The notes beneath the pieces are model-generated. The model was not told the origin of the DNA and searched no databases. It worked only from the letters and a program-made list of their open reading frames with translations. Shown in pieces: positions 16,936-25,429 of a DNA stretch of 64,000 nt. The stretch is from Psychrobacillus sp. INOP01 (lineage in GTDB: Bacteria; Bacillota; Bacilli; Bacillales_A; Planococcaceae), in assembly GCF_018140925.1 (NCBI RefSeq), contig NZ_CP073315.1, positions 1,674,001 to 1,738,000 of the forward strand. Direction: 5' to 3'. Made by a program: the position numbers and the translations under genes. How positions within the stretch are numbered: position 1 is the first letter of the stretch; each line of letters starts with the position of its first letter.

Positions 16936-17571
16936 TTATCCTTCTTCAGCCACTTTTTGTAGCGCACCAACGAATGTTTCTGTTGGTTGAGCTCCTGAAA
17001 TAGCATATTTGTCGTTTATAACAAAGAAAGGTACTCCACGGACTCCGATTTGTCCTGCTTTAGCGATGTCTATACGTACATCTGCTAAATACTCTTTGGA
17101 GTTTAAGACTTTTTCTGCTTCTTCCCTTGATAGGTCAAGTGATTCGATCAGATCAAGCAGTACATCATTATTTCCAATTTCTTTCCCTTCGATAAAGTAA
17201 GCATGCAATAATAACTCATTTGCCTCTTTTGCTTTACCTTGTGCAGATGCCCATTTTACTAATCGATGTGCATCTAATGTGTTAGCAGGCTTCATTGCAT
17301 CAAAATTATAATCTAGCCCAACTGTTTTCGCCTGTTCTACTACACCAGCTGTCATCGTTTTCGCAGCTTCCACCGTAGAGCCGTATTTTTCTGCTAGCAC
17401 CTCGTACATGGTTTTATTTGATTGCTTTGGTGTATTTGGGTCTAATTCAAAGCTTTTAAATTCTACTTGTGCTTGTGAAGTAAAACCAGTTTGTTCTAAT
17501 GCTTCTTCTAATCTTCTTTTTCCAATATAACAAAAAGGACATACGAAATCGGACCAAACTTCAATTTTCAT
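16936..17571 (-). CDS. FrnE-like DsbA-family oxidoreductase
   Basis: A 211-residue cytoplasmic thioredoxin-fold protein. It opens MKIEVWSDFVCPFCYIGKRR with the active-site C-P-F-C, has the inserted helical domain (~60-150), and closes with QIGVRGVPFFVINDKYAISG, where VP is the cis-proline loop. These are FrnE subfamily hallmarks; the cytoplasmic members act as thiol oxidoreductases or isomerases, some protecting against oxidative stress. ATG 17571 is chosen because GAGGTG lies about 9 nt upstream and relatives start here, although ATGs at 17577 and 17580 are also in frame. Confidence 0.85.
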   Translation of the reverse strand: MKIEVWSDFVCPFCYIGKRRLEEALEQTGFTSQAQVEFKSFELDPNTPKQSNKTMYEVLAEKYGSTVEAAKTMTAGVVEQAKTVGLDYNFDAMKPANTLDAHRLVKWASAQGKAKEANELLLHAYFIEGKEIGNNDVLLDLIESLDLSREEAEKVLNSKEYLADVRIDIAKAGQIGVRGVPFFVINDKYAISGAQPTETFVGALQKVAEEG

Positions 17572-17774
17572 TTTCATCATCACCTCTTCTACATTGTAAT
17601 AGGAACAAATCTTGAATTCAAAATTACTGCTTGCTGTATAATTATCTTTTTTTGCAAGTAAATACCCTTTGAGCGAAAGTAAACAACATGTCAAACCAAG
17701 TAAATGCTTTTAGAGATTATCCCACTACCAAGAGTGTGAATTTTAGAGGATTGTGCGTTTACTGCATGATATAA

Positions 17775-17805
17775 AAAAAACGATGCAAATTGCACCGTTT
17801 TTTGG
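17775..17805 (-). terminator. Terminator after ppaC
   Basis: On the minus strand AACGGTGCAATTTGCATCGTT is followed by eight T; it lies a few bases past the ppaC stop. Confidence 0.8.
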
Positions 17806-17811
17806 TATTTC

Positions 17812-18741
17812 TTATTCAGTTAATGCTTCTGTTAAGGCTGGTACAACTTGTTTTTTACGAGATACTACACCTTTTAGAAGGGCAGTATTGTTTTCAAATT
17901 TCACGCTGAATGCAGCTTCTGCTTTTAATGCTAGTTTTCCAAGAGCTAATGCTACAGAATCGTTGTTTAGGATATCTGTTACGACAAAGAAGAATAGATC
18001 CAATTCTTTTTCTTGGATTTCACGAGTGATTAACTCTTCTAGTTCCACTTGACGATTCATCACATCGTTGACATCTACTGCGTTTACTTGCGCAATGACT
18101 ACCTTAGATTCACCCATACCAAACTCTTTCGCATCTAGCGTAAGTAGGTCCTCTAAGCTCTTATCACTTAAGTCTGCTCCTGCTTTTAGCATTGCAAGCC
18201 CGTACTCTTCTACATTAACTCCAGCAATTTTCTCTAACTCTCTTGCAGCTGTTATATCTTCCTCTGTGCAAGTAGGTGATTTGAATAATAATGTATCTGA
18301 AACAATTGCAGAGAGCATTAATCCAGCAATATTTGCAGGTACTTCTACGCCTTTTTCTTTATAGATTTTATTTATAATAGTTGCTGTACAACCTACTGGC
18401 TCTGCACGATAGTATAGTGGATCGGCTGTTTCAAAGTTTGCAATACGGTGGTGATCGATTACTTCAGTTACTTGAACTTCTTCGATACCATCTGCGCTTT
18501 GTTGTTTTTCATTGTGATCAACTAAAATAACTTTTTTTGCTTCTGTTGAGACGTTTTCTATTAATCTCGGTGCTTCTATGCCGAATTTTTCTAATGCAAA
18601 CTTTGTTTCATTATTTAAATCGCCTAAACGAACCGCTTCTGCTTTCACACCAATCTGATTTTTTAAGTGTGCATAAACGATAGCAGATGTAATTGTGTCT
18701 GTATCAGGGTTTTTATGTCCAAAAACGAGTACTTTTTCCAT
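17812..18741 (-). CDS. ppaC: Manganese-dependent inorganic pyrophosphatase (family II)
   Basis: A 309-residue cytoplasmic enzyme hydrolysing pyrophosphate to phosphate, driving biosynthetic reactions forward. Metal-binding motifs of the DHH superfamily are present: [14 protein letters not shown] (~7-20), LVDHNEKQQ (~73-81), and the DHH-type [10 protein letters not shown] (~94-103). The C-terminal DHHA2 domain closes over the active site and ends with [14 protein letters not shown] (~293-306), containing the conserved R-K-K-Q. AGGAGG precedes ATG 18741. Length equals that of B. subtilis PpaC (YybQ). Monocistronic. Confidence 0.95.
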   Translation of the reverse strand: MEKVLVFGHKNPDTDTITSAIVYAHLKNQIGVKAEAVRLGDLNNETKFALEKFGIEAPRLIENVSTEAKKVILVDHNEKQQSADGIEEVQVTEVIDHHRIANFETADPLYYRAEPVGCTATIINKIYKEKGVEVPANIAGLMLSAIVSDTLLFKSPTCTEEDITAARELEKIAGVNVEEYGLAMLKAGADLSDKSLEDLLTLDAKEFGMGESKVVIAQVNAVDVNDVMNRQVELEELITREIQEKELDLFFFVVTDILNNDSVALALGKLALKAEAAFSVKFENNTALLKGVVSRKKQVVPALTEALTE

Positions 18742-18779
18742 GAATAATCCTCCTAAAATCTATTTCCGACTATATTTTA

Positions 18780-19229
18780 TCATACATCCTGTGTGTCATT
18801 GAAAAGTAAATCCGCTAATTTATGCTTTTGATGTAGAAAATCTGCCAGTGTATATCCGTCTAACACCTGTAGATAGGCATTAAGCGCTAAACGTAACGCT
18901 CCACGTAATCCACAAACTGATGTAATAGCACAACTATTCGACTGACAATCAAAGCATTCTACAAGATGGAAGTCGTCTTCTGTATGTCGTACGACTTGTC
19001 CTATATTAATAGCTTCAGGCTCCATTGCTAAACGGATGCCGCCACCTCTTCCTCTAACTGTATCTATATAGCCAAGTTTCCCAAGCTCATGGGTTACCTT
19101 CATCAGATGGTTTTTCGATATACCATAAGCATCCGATATAGCTTGAATTGTAGAAAGTTTTTCTTTTTCTTGCGCTCCAAGGTATATTAACACGCGAAGT
19201 GAGAAATCTGTATACATAGTCATTCTCAT
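18780..19229 (-). CDS. nsrR: Nitric-oxide-sensing Rrf2-family repressor NsrR
   Basis: A 149-residue Rrf2-type regulator with an N-terminal winged helix (MRMTMYTDFSLRVLIYLG; SKNHLMKVTHELGKLGYI; RGRGGGIRL) and a cysteine-rich loop at ~91-107 (ECFDCQSNSCAITSVC) that would hold the [4Fe-4S] cluster attacked by NO. The start at ATG 19229 follows the N-terminus usual in this family. It is divergent from the flavohemoglobin gene, whose promoter carries an NsrR-like AT-rich palindrome, so NO should lift repression of the detoxifying enzyme. Confidence 0.92.
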   Translation of the reverse strand: MRMTMYTDFSLRVLIYLGAQEKEKLSTIQAISDAYGISKNHLMKVTHELGKLGYIDTVRGRGGGIRLAMEPEAINIGQVVRHTEDDFHLVECFDCQSNSCAITSVCGLRGALRLALNAYLQVLDGYTLADFLHQKHKLADLLFNDTQDV

Positions 19230-19305
19230 ATTGCCACCGCCATTCTTCCATATCATTATAACGATTTTGACAACATTGTGGTATAAATGTGTCTGATTTA
19301 TTAAA

Positions 19306-19349
19306 GATGTATTTTAAATATTGCTTTTAAATATGGACAGGAGTATATT
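19306..19349 (+). promoter_or_regulatory. hmp promoter with NsrR-like operator
   Basis: ATGTATTTTAAATATTG (19307-19323) closely fits the palindromic ATGTATTT-type NsrR box of Bacillus. It overlaps a promoter with TTGCTT (19321-19326) and TATATT (19344-19349), spaced 17 nt. Confidence 0.65.
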
Positions 19350-19384
19350 GTGTTTGTAATCAAATAAAAAGGACGTGTTCATAA

Positions 19385-20572
19385 ATGTTATCCCAACAAA
19401 CAATTGATATCGTAAAATCTACAGCACCAGTTTTAGAAGTACACGGTGTAGCTATTACCACTGCTTTTTACAAAAATATGTTCGAAGCTCATCCAGAATT
19501 ATTAAATATATTCAATCATGCAAACCAAGCAAAGGGACGTCAACAAACTGCTTTAGCGAACACAGTTTATGCTGCTGCTGTTCATATCGATAACCTTGCA
19601 GCAATCATTCCTGTAGTTAAACAAATTGGGCAAAAACATGTAAGTTTGGGTATTAAGCCTGAACATTATCCAATCGTCGGAGAACACTTACTTGGTGCTA
19701 TTAAAGAAGTACTTGGTGATGCAGCAACGGATGATATTATTAATGCATGGGCAGAGGCATACGGAATAATCGCAGATGCGTTTATCGGTATAGAGGAAGA
19801 AATGTATACGGAAACTGAATCTAAACAAGGTGGTTGGAGATTCTTCAAAGACTTCGTTATTGCTGACAAAGTAAAAGAAAGTGATAATATTACTTCATTC
19901 TATTTGAAGCCTGCAGATGGTTCTGTATTACCATCTTATGAGCCTGGTCAATTTATCACGATTCGTGTTAGTATCCCTGGAGAAAAATATTTGATGAACA
20001 GACAATATAGTTTATCAAAAGCAACAGATAGTGAATCTTTCCGTATTTCTGTTAAAAAAGAGGATGAAAATAATCCGGAAGGTAAAGTATCTGTTTACCT
20101 TCACAATAATGTGAATGTTGGAGACAAAGTAGAGCTTACTGCACCAGCTGGAGATTTCATTTTAGATCCATTAAAAACAACACCAGTAACATTCGTAAGT
20201 GGTGGCGTTGGAATCACACCAATGATGAGTATGTTCGAGACGATTGCGAAAAACAATCCGAGCCGTTCTGTATCCTTTATCTATAGTGCCCGTAATGAAA
20301 ACTTACATCCATTCGATAAAGATATTCGTTCTTTGATGGAAAACATGGATGATGCAAAATATATATCGCTTTACTCTGAAACTGGGGATGGCTTTATCAC
20401 AAAAGATGTTCTTAAAGAACATGCTAATATAAACGGCGATATTTACGTATGTGGTCCAGCAGGATTTATGGAAGCTATGATCAATCACTTATTAGAGCTA
20501 GGAGTTCCAAATGAAAATATTCACTTCGAATTCTTCGGACCAGCGATGCAATTAGAATTAGTGAAGGCCTAA
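19385..20572 (+). CDS. hmp: Flavohemoglobin, nitric oxide dioxygenase
   Basis: A 395-residue enzyme converting NO and O2 to nitrate with NAD(P)H. The globin domain (~1-137) starts MLSQQTIDIVKSTAPVLEVH and has the proximal-histidine region KQIGQKHVSLGIKPEHYP. The ferredoxin-reductase-like part has the FAD motif NRQYSLSKA (~206) and the NAD(P)H motif VSGGVGITPMMSM (~271-283), ending with VCGPAGFMEAMI and HFEFFGPAM. AAAGGACG precedes the ATG. Divergent nsrR and the operator at 19306 give the classical NO-inducible arrangement. Confidence 0.97.
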   Translation: MLSQQTIDIVKSTAPVLEVHGVAITTAFYKNMFEAHPELLNIFNHANQAKGRQQTALANTVYAAAVHIDNLAAIIPVVKQIGQKHVSLGIKPEHYPIVGEHLLGAIKEVLGDAATDDIINAWAEAYGIIADAFIGIEEEMYTETESKQGGWRFFKDFVIADKVKESDNITSFYLKPADGSVLPSYEPGQFITIRVSIPGEKYLMNRQYSLSKATDSESFRISVKKEDENNPEGKVSVYLHNNVNVGDKVELTAPAGDFILDPLKTTPVTFVSGGVGITPMMSMFETIAKNNPSRSVSFIYSARNENLHPFDKDIRSLMENMDDAKYISLYSETGDGFITKDVLKEHANINGDIYVCGPAGFMEAMINHLLELGVPNENIHFEFFGPAMQLELVKA

Positions 20573-20579
20573 TATTTTT

Positions 20580-20615
20580 TTAAAAGTGTTACTTCTATTT
20601 GAAGTAACACTTTTT
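20580..20615 (+). terminator. Terminator after hmp
   Basis: AAAGTGTTACTTC-TATTT-GAAGTAACACTTTTT, a 13-bp stem and T-run. Confidence 0.88.
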
Positions 20616-20730
20616 CAATTTAGGAATAATTTTACTTATGAATAGATTTTAAGTTTTGTTTACTTATCAACAATAATGTTATAATTAGGATATAATTCAT
20701 ACTTTGAGTAGAAATGAGTGAAAATGTTTA

Positions 20731-21531
20731 ATGCCCAAAAATTCTGAGAGCAAATATATTCCGTTGGCCGACTTTTTTAAACAATCGACTAACAAAGAAA
20801 TCACATTAACATACGCTGAAATCGAAGCAATTATTGGGCATGTTCTTCCTAATGCTGCTTATTTAAGTAGTAGTTGGTGGAAAAAAACGAAGCCACCTGC
20901 GCTCCATTATTTTGCATGGACAGATTCTGGATATTCTGTAAAGAGCGTTGATCTTGGAAAAGCAATTCATTTTCATAGTGTTTTACATGAGACTGATGAA
21001 CGGAAATCCGATGATAACAGCAATAAGGATATCCTTATTATTCGTGAAGCAGATTTAGAGGATGCACGTCCTTTTATAAACTTACAGGAAACCATTTTTG
21101 CAGAAACAGATTTTATGTTATTCGGAAAATCTGATAGACAATTAACAGTTCAAAGTATCCGCAAGAGCATGAATACATGGAAAACTTCACCTAACTCTAT
21201 TTTGCTTTTAGCTATTATGAACGGTCAATATGCAGGCTATGTACAATTTATAGGAGGTCCAGCTCCACGTGCTGTACATCGAGCTTCCGTGGTTATAGGG
21301 GTTAAACAAGCCTTTTCTAAAAAGGGAATTGCTTCTTCTCTAATGATTCAAGGAGAAAAGTGGGCAAAAGGATCTGGTATTTCTAAACTGGAACTTACTG
21401 TTATTAAAGAAAACATCAATGCCCAAAAGCTGTATAAGAAGCTTGGGTTTGAATTAGAGGGTACACGAAAAAACGCATTAATTATTCATGACCAATTCGT
21501 AGATGAATACTATATGGGAAAACAGATTTAG
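20731..21531 (+). CDS. GNAT acetyltransferase with N-terminal DUF7662-like domain
   Basis: A 266-residue two-domain protein. Residues ~7-85 (KYIPLADFFKQSTNKEITLT, AYLSSSWWKKTKPPALHYFAW, GYSVKSVDLGKAIHFHSV) resemble the small DUF7662-type domain, which I have seen alone or fused in Firmicutes. Residues ~108-266 are a GNAT domain with the acetyl-CoA-binding loop QAFSKKGIASSLMIQG (~203-218) and the usual IKENINAQKLYKKLGFELEG. The substrate is unknown. The ATG at 20731 has only a poor ribosome site (GTGAAAATG region upstream), so the start is less certain. The long dispersed repeat follows its 3' end. Confidence 0.8.
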   Translation: MPKNSESKYIPLADFFKQSTNKEITLTYAEIEAIIGHVLPNAAYLSSSWWKKTKPPALHYFAWTDSGYSVKSVDLGKAIHFHSVLHETDERKSDDNSNKDILIIREADLEDARPFINLQETIFAETDFMLFGKSDRQLTVQSIRKSMNTWKTSPNSILLLAIMNGQYAGYVQFIGGPAPRAVHRASVVIGVKQAFSKKGIASSLMIQGEKWAKGSGISKLELTVIKENINAQKLYKKLGFELEGTRKNALIIHDQFVDEYYMGKQI

Positions 21532-21592
21532 AATCTGATTTAACATCCTCTTAGAAATACCAAGCAAAAAGACAGGCCCTGCCCTTAAGGTC

Positions 21593-21914
21593 AAAACCTG
21601 TTTCTTCGTTTTCGAAGGGCTTCGGACATACGATTCGTTATATTATTACCGAGTGAATTTTTAGTGATATTGGTTGAGACGTTCGTCACAACCAATATCA
21701 CTTTTTTCGGTAATCTTATGGCGTTTGTCCCGCATTAACGGGCAGTAGATAACTGCCCGTTAATGCCCGAATGGTTCAACTAACAATTAGTGGGGGATGA
21801 AGCGCCACTAATTGAAGTTTCACTTTATCTGTCCCTCTCCCTCCTACAACTCTTAGAAACAGGTAAGTGTGTTTTTGCATAACTAGAGAAAAGCTACTTT
21901 CCTATTCATAGAGG
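21593..21914 (+). repeat. Long dispersed structured element, copy A
   Basis: About 320 bp with a second copy at 49784-50116. It starts AAAACCTGTTTCTTCG and ends near CCTATTCATAGAGG. Three hairpins are visible: AGTGATATTGGTTG... pairing with ...CAACCAATATCACT then six T (21663-21707); CGGGCAGT/ACTGCCCG (21739-21759); and CAATTAGTGG/CCACTAATTG (21784-21814). There is no open frame, transposase or obvious target duplication. Between copies the first stem differs but stays paired, which indicates selection on structure. It lies about 60 nt after the GNAT gene, same orientation. Confidence 0.75.
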
Positions 21915-21957
21915 AAGCTCTCGAGATGAGTGATGCAGATAAGACATCACAGACGAA

Positions 21958-22075
21958 CGCATAAGCGGCGGTGATGGCTTATCGCTCACCTCGCGGAAAG
22001 CGTCCGCCTGAAACGAAAATCAGCAGTACTATTCAATTGTTTAGTACATGAACCAAGTGTTCCATTCTATATTTT
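21958..22075 (+). repeat. Short GCGTCCGCCTG intergenic repeat, copy next to element A
   Basis: GGTGATGGCTTATCGCTCAC (21968-) then CGGAAAGCGTCCGCCTGAAA (22011-) and AATCAGCAGTACTATTC, ending with AGTACATGAACCAAGTGTTC. The core and its tail recur at 1393 and 50419. Such repeats are common between Bacillaceae genes; function unknown. The rest of the gap to 22193 holds only a weak possible promoter (TTGTGA 22137, TAATGT 22159). Confidence 0.7.
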
Positions 22076-22193
22076 TATATACTATATTATTCTCTAACAA
22101 ATACTTCCAATAGTTAGCTCCTGGAAGTCTCTTTATTTGTGAAAAGGAATTTGTAACATAATGTCGAATTGTTACTGAGATGGGGGGAGTAGT

Positions 22194-23327
22194 ATGTTGG
22201 ATTTTAAAATCAATAAAGATTGTTTTAACAAAGCAGTTTCAGATGTTAGTAAGGCAGTGTCGCCGAAGTCACTTTTACCAGTCTTATCGGGCATTAGGAT
22301 AGTGGTCAATAGTGATCATATAATCCTAAGTGGAAGCAATTCTGAAATTGCTATAGAAAGGGTTATTCCATTAACATTGAATAACTATAACGTATTGGAT
22401 GTTATTGAAACAGGTAGCGTTGTCTTATCAGCAAAACATTTAAGTGAAATCGTAAAAAAGTTACCCAGTGACATTCATATAAAAATGCAGGAGAAACAAT
22501 TGGTAGCTATACAATCGGAAGAAATCATAATCCATTTAAATGGTTTTAGTTCGGAGGAATATCCTACTCTTCCAGACATCGATTTATCAAAACACATAAG
22601 TATCCCAAGCAATAAACTGTTAGATATTATAGACCAAACTTTGTTCGCTGTTTCTAAAAACATGTCTAGACCAGTTTTGACAGGTGTAAATATTACCTTA
22701 TCCGCAAATGAAATTTCATTTATCGCAACTAATTCACAACGACTAGCTTCCCTAAAATTAGCATTAGAAACAAGATTTGAAGGCTCATTCATTATTCCTG
22801 AAACAAGTTTACGAGAGCTTTCTAAGTTAATTAAAAATGAAGTTCATATGATTACTATTTATTTTTCGGAAAAGTATGCAGTATTTAAATCTGAAAGTCT
22901 GACACTTTTTTCAAACCTTATAGAAGGTAGTTATCCCAACACATCGGGATTGTTCCCAAAAGAGTCTAAAACAATCATTACTTTAAACACCAAACAATTT
23001 TTACAAGGTATTGATAGAGCCTGCCTTTTTGCAAGTGAGTGGAGAAATAATAACGTATATCTAGAAATAGAAAGTGAAAATAAAATTAAAATTTCATCAT
23101 ACTTCTCTGAGATAGGATTAATAGAAGAAACACAACCTATCGAAGAAATCACTGGGGAGACGGACTTAAAGATTTCACTTGATGCAAGTTTTTTAATGGA
23201 CGCTTTAAAAGCGATTAAAGAAGAGGAATTTAGATTGAGTTATAGTGGTTCAATGGGTCCGATATTAATCGATTCAATCAATAATCCTTCTTATATCCAA
23301 CTAATTTCACAAGTACGTACAAACTAA
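22194..23327 (+). CDS. DNA polymerase III beta subunit (sliding clamp) paralogue
   Basis: A 377-residue protein matching DnaN over its whole length: three clamp-fold repeats, with SKAVSPKSLLPVLSGIRI (~19-36), EYPTLPDIDL (~122-131), SRPVLTGVNITLS (~159-171), ATNSQRLASLKLAL (~179-192) and LIEGSYPNTSGLFP (~242-255). The C-terminus, usually LILPVRTY, is ISQVRTN here, and AMRPFLIR reads SMGPILID, so the hydrophobic partner-binding cleft is altered. The normal dnaN lies beside dnaA and recF, which are absent; this is therefore most likely a second clamp, as known in some Bacillus and Lysinibacillus genomes. GGGGGGAG lies 4 nt before the ATG. It is monocistronic behind the repeats. Confidence 0.9.
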   Translation: MLDFKINKDCFNKAVSDVSKAVSPKSLLPVLSGIRIVVNSDHIILSGSNSEIAIERVIPLTLNNYNVLDVIETGSVVLSAKHLSEIVKKLPSDIHIKMQEKQLVAIQSEEIIIHLNGFSSEEYPTLPDIDLSKHISIPSNKLLDIIDQTLFAVSKNMSRPVLTGVNITLSANEISFIATNSQRLASLKLALETRFEGSFIIPETSLRELSKLIKNEVHMITIYFSEKYAVFKSESLTLFSNLIEGSYPNTSGLFPKESKTIITLNTKQFLQGIDRACLFASEWRNNNVYLEIESENKIKISSYFSEIGLIEETQPIEEITGETDLKISLDASFLMDALKAIKEEEFRLSYSGSMGPILIDSINNPSYIQLISQVRTN

Positions 23328-23343
23328 TACTTTACATAACAAA

Positions 23344-23379
23344 AACCAGAGGTGACCTATTTTCAGGCCATCTCTGGTT
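23344..23379. terminator. Terminator between the clamp paralogue and yxlJ
   Basis: AACCAGAGGTGACCT and AGGCCATCTCTGGTT pair with one mismatch across ATTTTC. It serves the convergent ends, reaching the last codon of yxlJ. Confidence 0.6.
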
Positions 23380-23992
23380 ATCTTGTTTTCGATACAAATG
23401 GATTATCTGTTTCCCAAAATCTATAAGGGTAATGTACAGCCTCTCCACTGTTTTCAATGCCTATTCTTGGTCCAGCCGATATAGCAGTTATCTGCTCTCC
23501 CTCTGCCATATACAAAGGCTTATCGGTCCAATGTGAACCGTAGTGTTCCATGGATATGCCCATAGCTTTTGTTAGCTTTCCCGGTCCGTTCGTCCACTGT
23601 TTCATAGGAAGATCGTTACGGAATTCCTTCATCAAATCTAAGCCCTCTATTGGTTCCACAGCACGTATTAATATTGCATTGGGAATTTCGATAGGTGCCG
23701 AGACTACATTGATGAGTGTATGAGTGTGCATTTGATATGTGTAAATCAAACCTGGCTCACCAAACATAACTTCCGTCCGTTTCGTCCTCCTATTACCAAA
23801 ACTATGTGCTGCTCGATCATCTGGCCCCATATATGCTTCGGTTTCTACGATTTTACCAACAATTAATCCACTTGGATGCTCATGGACAATGTAATTCCCT
23901 AATAATTGACGAGCAAGTTCTAAAGTTGGCTGTTGAAAAAAACTAGCATCGATTGGCTTCACCTTAAATAAACCCCATTTTTTTCGCTTCAA
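23378..23992 (-). CDS. yxlJ: 3-methyladenine DNA glycosylase, MPG/AAG family
   Basis: About 204 residues. This monofunctional glycosylase removes alkylated purines and hypoxanthine. It has VETEAYMGPDDRAAHSFGNR with the catalytic glutamate in ETEAY, the wedge region YTYQMHTHTLINVV (~86-99), EWTNGPGKL-type motif TNGPGKLTKAMGI, and RIGIENSGEAVHYPYRFW near the end, very like B. subtilis YxlJ. The start is uncertain: TTG at 23992 overlaps the upstream CoA-transferase by 29 nt, while GTG at 23962 lies just after its stop. Coupling to the upstream gene is likely either way. Confidence 0.92.
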   Translation of the reverse strand: MKRKKWGLFKVKPIDASFFQQPTLELARQLLGNYIVHEHPSGLIVGKIVETEAYMGPDDRAAHSFGNRRTKRTEVMFGEPGLIYTYQMHTHTLINVVSAPIEIPNAILIRAVEPIEGLDLMKEFRNDLPMKQWTNGPGKLTKAMGISMEHYGSHWTDKPLYMAEGEQITAISAGPRIGIENSGEAVHYPYRFWETDNPFVSKTR

Positions 23993-25235
23993 ATGTTAGC
24001 TCTTCTCTAAACTTTGGATGAGCAATTGAAATAAGCTGTTTCGCACGCTCTGAAATTGGTTTCCCAAACATTTTAGCAACGCCGTACTCCGTAACAATCA
24101 TATCCACATCATTTTTTGAAGTAGTTACAACTGAGCCTGGAGTAATACTTAGTTTTATACGAGAGATTTCATCATTTTTGGCTGTAGAGGTCATACATAC
24201 AAAGCCTTTTCCTTCTTTAGCAAAACGAACACCACGAGCGAAGTCAGCTTGGCCACCCGTAGATGAATAGTATTTACCAGCTACCGTTTCGGAGGCACAT
24301 TGTCCAAATAGGTCGACCTCTGTAGTTGCGTTAATCGAAACAATACGCTCCTCTTTAGCAATTTCTCGTGGATCATTCACAATACTTACAGGTAAAAACT
24401 CCACAGAAGGATTGTTGTCTAGGAAGTCATACATTTTCTTTGATCCATGAGCAAATGTAGCAATAATCTTCCCTTTATTCGTAAACTTTTGTGTCCCGTC
24501 AATAGCACCTGCTTGTACTAAATCCACGATTCCATCGACGAACATTTCTGTATGAATACCTAAATGACGATGACTTTTTAATAAGCTCACTACTGCATTT
24601 GGAATTGAGCCAATACCTATTTGCAGTGTGTCCCCATTTTTAATCGTCTCCGTCACATACTCAGCAATTTTCAAATCCTTCTCTCCGATAGGAACTGCAA
24701 CATCCTCGAATAGAGGACGATCATTATTAACAAATCCGGCAATTTGGCTAATGTGGATTTGATTTTGACCAAAAGTGCGAGGCATATGCTGGTTCACCTC
24801 TAATATAAACGGGACTGTACCGATAAACTCACTCACAACATCTGCCTGTGTCCCTAGTGAAAAGTAACCAAATTCGTCCATTGGCGAAGCTACAGCCATA
24901 ATCATTGACAGGTTTGTAGAGCTTTTTAATATGCGAGGCATCTCATGAAAATGATTAGGTACTAAGTCTACCAATCCCTGGTAGAACTGTTTTCTTGTTG
25001 CCCCGCTTAAAAAGTAAGAGACATGGTGTAGTTGTCCTGGAAAGGAACCATTCATATACTTTCTAGATTGTAAGGCAAGCAATTGATGTATTTTCACATT
25101 AGATAATTGATGTGCTTGATCCTCTAAAATATCCAACAGTTTATGTGGTTCTCCATTCGTTAGCGGAAGAATAATATCTGCATTATTAGGAATTAGATCG
25201 ATTACCTGTTGTTCTGTTAGTTGTTTGTTATTCAT
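23964..25235 (-). CDS. Acetyl-CoA hydrolase/transferase family protein (butyrate/4-hydroxybutyrate CoA-transferase type)
   Basis: A 423-residue family I CoA-transferase. The first domain includes HHVSYFLSGATRKQFYQGLV and ASPMDEFGYFSLGTQAD; the second has LQIGIGSIPNAVVSLL, the loop GIHTEMFVDGIVDLV with the catalytic glutamate that forms the glutamyl-CoA thioester (~230-244), and the C-terminal VVTTSKNDVDMIVTEYGVAK. It moves CoA between short-chain acids such as acetate and butyrate; the exact pair is not predictable. GGAGTAT precedes ATG 25235. yxlJ follows with overlap or none. Confidence 0.9.
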   Translation of the reverse strand: MNNKQLTEQQVIDLIPNNADIILPLTNGEPHKLLDILEDQAHQLSNVKIHQLLALQSRKYMNGSFPGQLHHVSYFLSGATRKQFYQGLVDLVPNHFHEMPRILKSSTNLSMIMAVASPMDEFGYFSLGTQADVVSEFIGTVPFILEVNQHMPRTFGQNQIHISQIAGFVNNDRPLFEDVAVPIGEKDLKIAEYVTETIKNGDTLQIGIGSIPNAVVSLLKSHRHLGIHTEMFVDGIVDLVQAGAIDGTQKFTNKGKIIATFAHGSKKMYDFLDNNPSVEFLPVSIVNDPREIAKEERIVSINATTEVDLFGQCASETVAGKYYSSTGGQADFARGVRFAKEGKGFVCMTSTAKNDEISRIKLSITPGSVVTTSKNDVDMIVTEYGVAKMFGKPISERAKQLISIAHPKFREELTFEAKKMGFI

Positions 25236-25320
25236 GTTGTTATACTCCTATGGTGTATCATATTTTTTATCATTGGTGCTAATTTCAGAAAGTAGTAATT
25301 AGAAGTAAAATACGGACAAA

Positions 25321-25369
25321 GTTGATTTTCTCTCCAGGCGGACGCTTTCCGCTCCAATCAACGAAGCCC
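25321..25369 (-). repeat. Short GCGTCCGCCTG repeat, inverted copy
   Basis: On the minus strand this reads GGAGCGGAAAGCGTCCGCCT followed by GGAGAGAAAATCAAC, the typical Bacillaceae form of the short repeat. It lies between the CoA-transferase start and the kinase stop. Confidence 0.7.
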
Positions 25370-25429
25370 ACTTTATCTAAACAGATAACTGAATATAATA
25401 TCATTCAAAATAAGTAATTATGAAATTGA

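Noticed and set aside
21593-21914. Long repeat considered as an insertion sequence or MITE
   Set aside because: No transposase, no terminal inverted repeats joining both ends and no clear target duplication; internal hairpins with compensatory changes fit a structured element better. MITE origin is not fully excluded.
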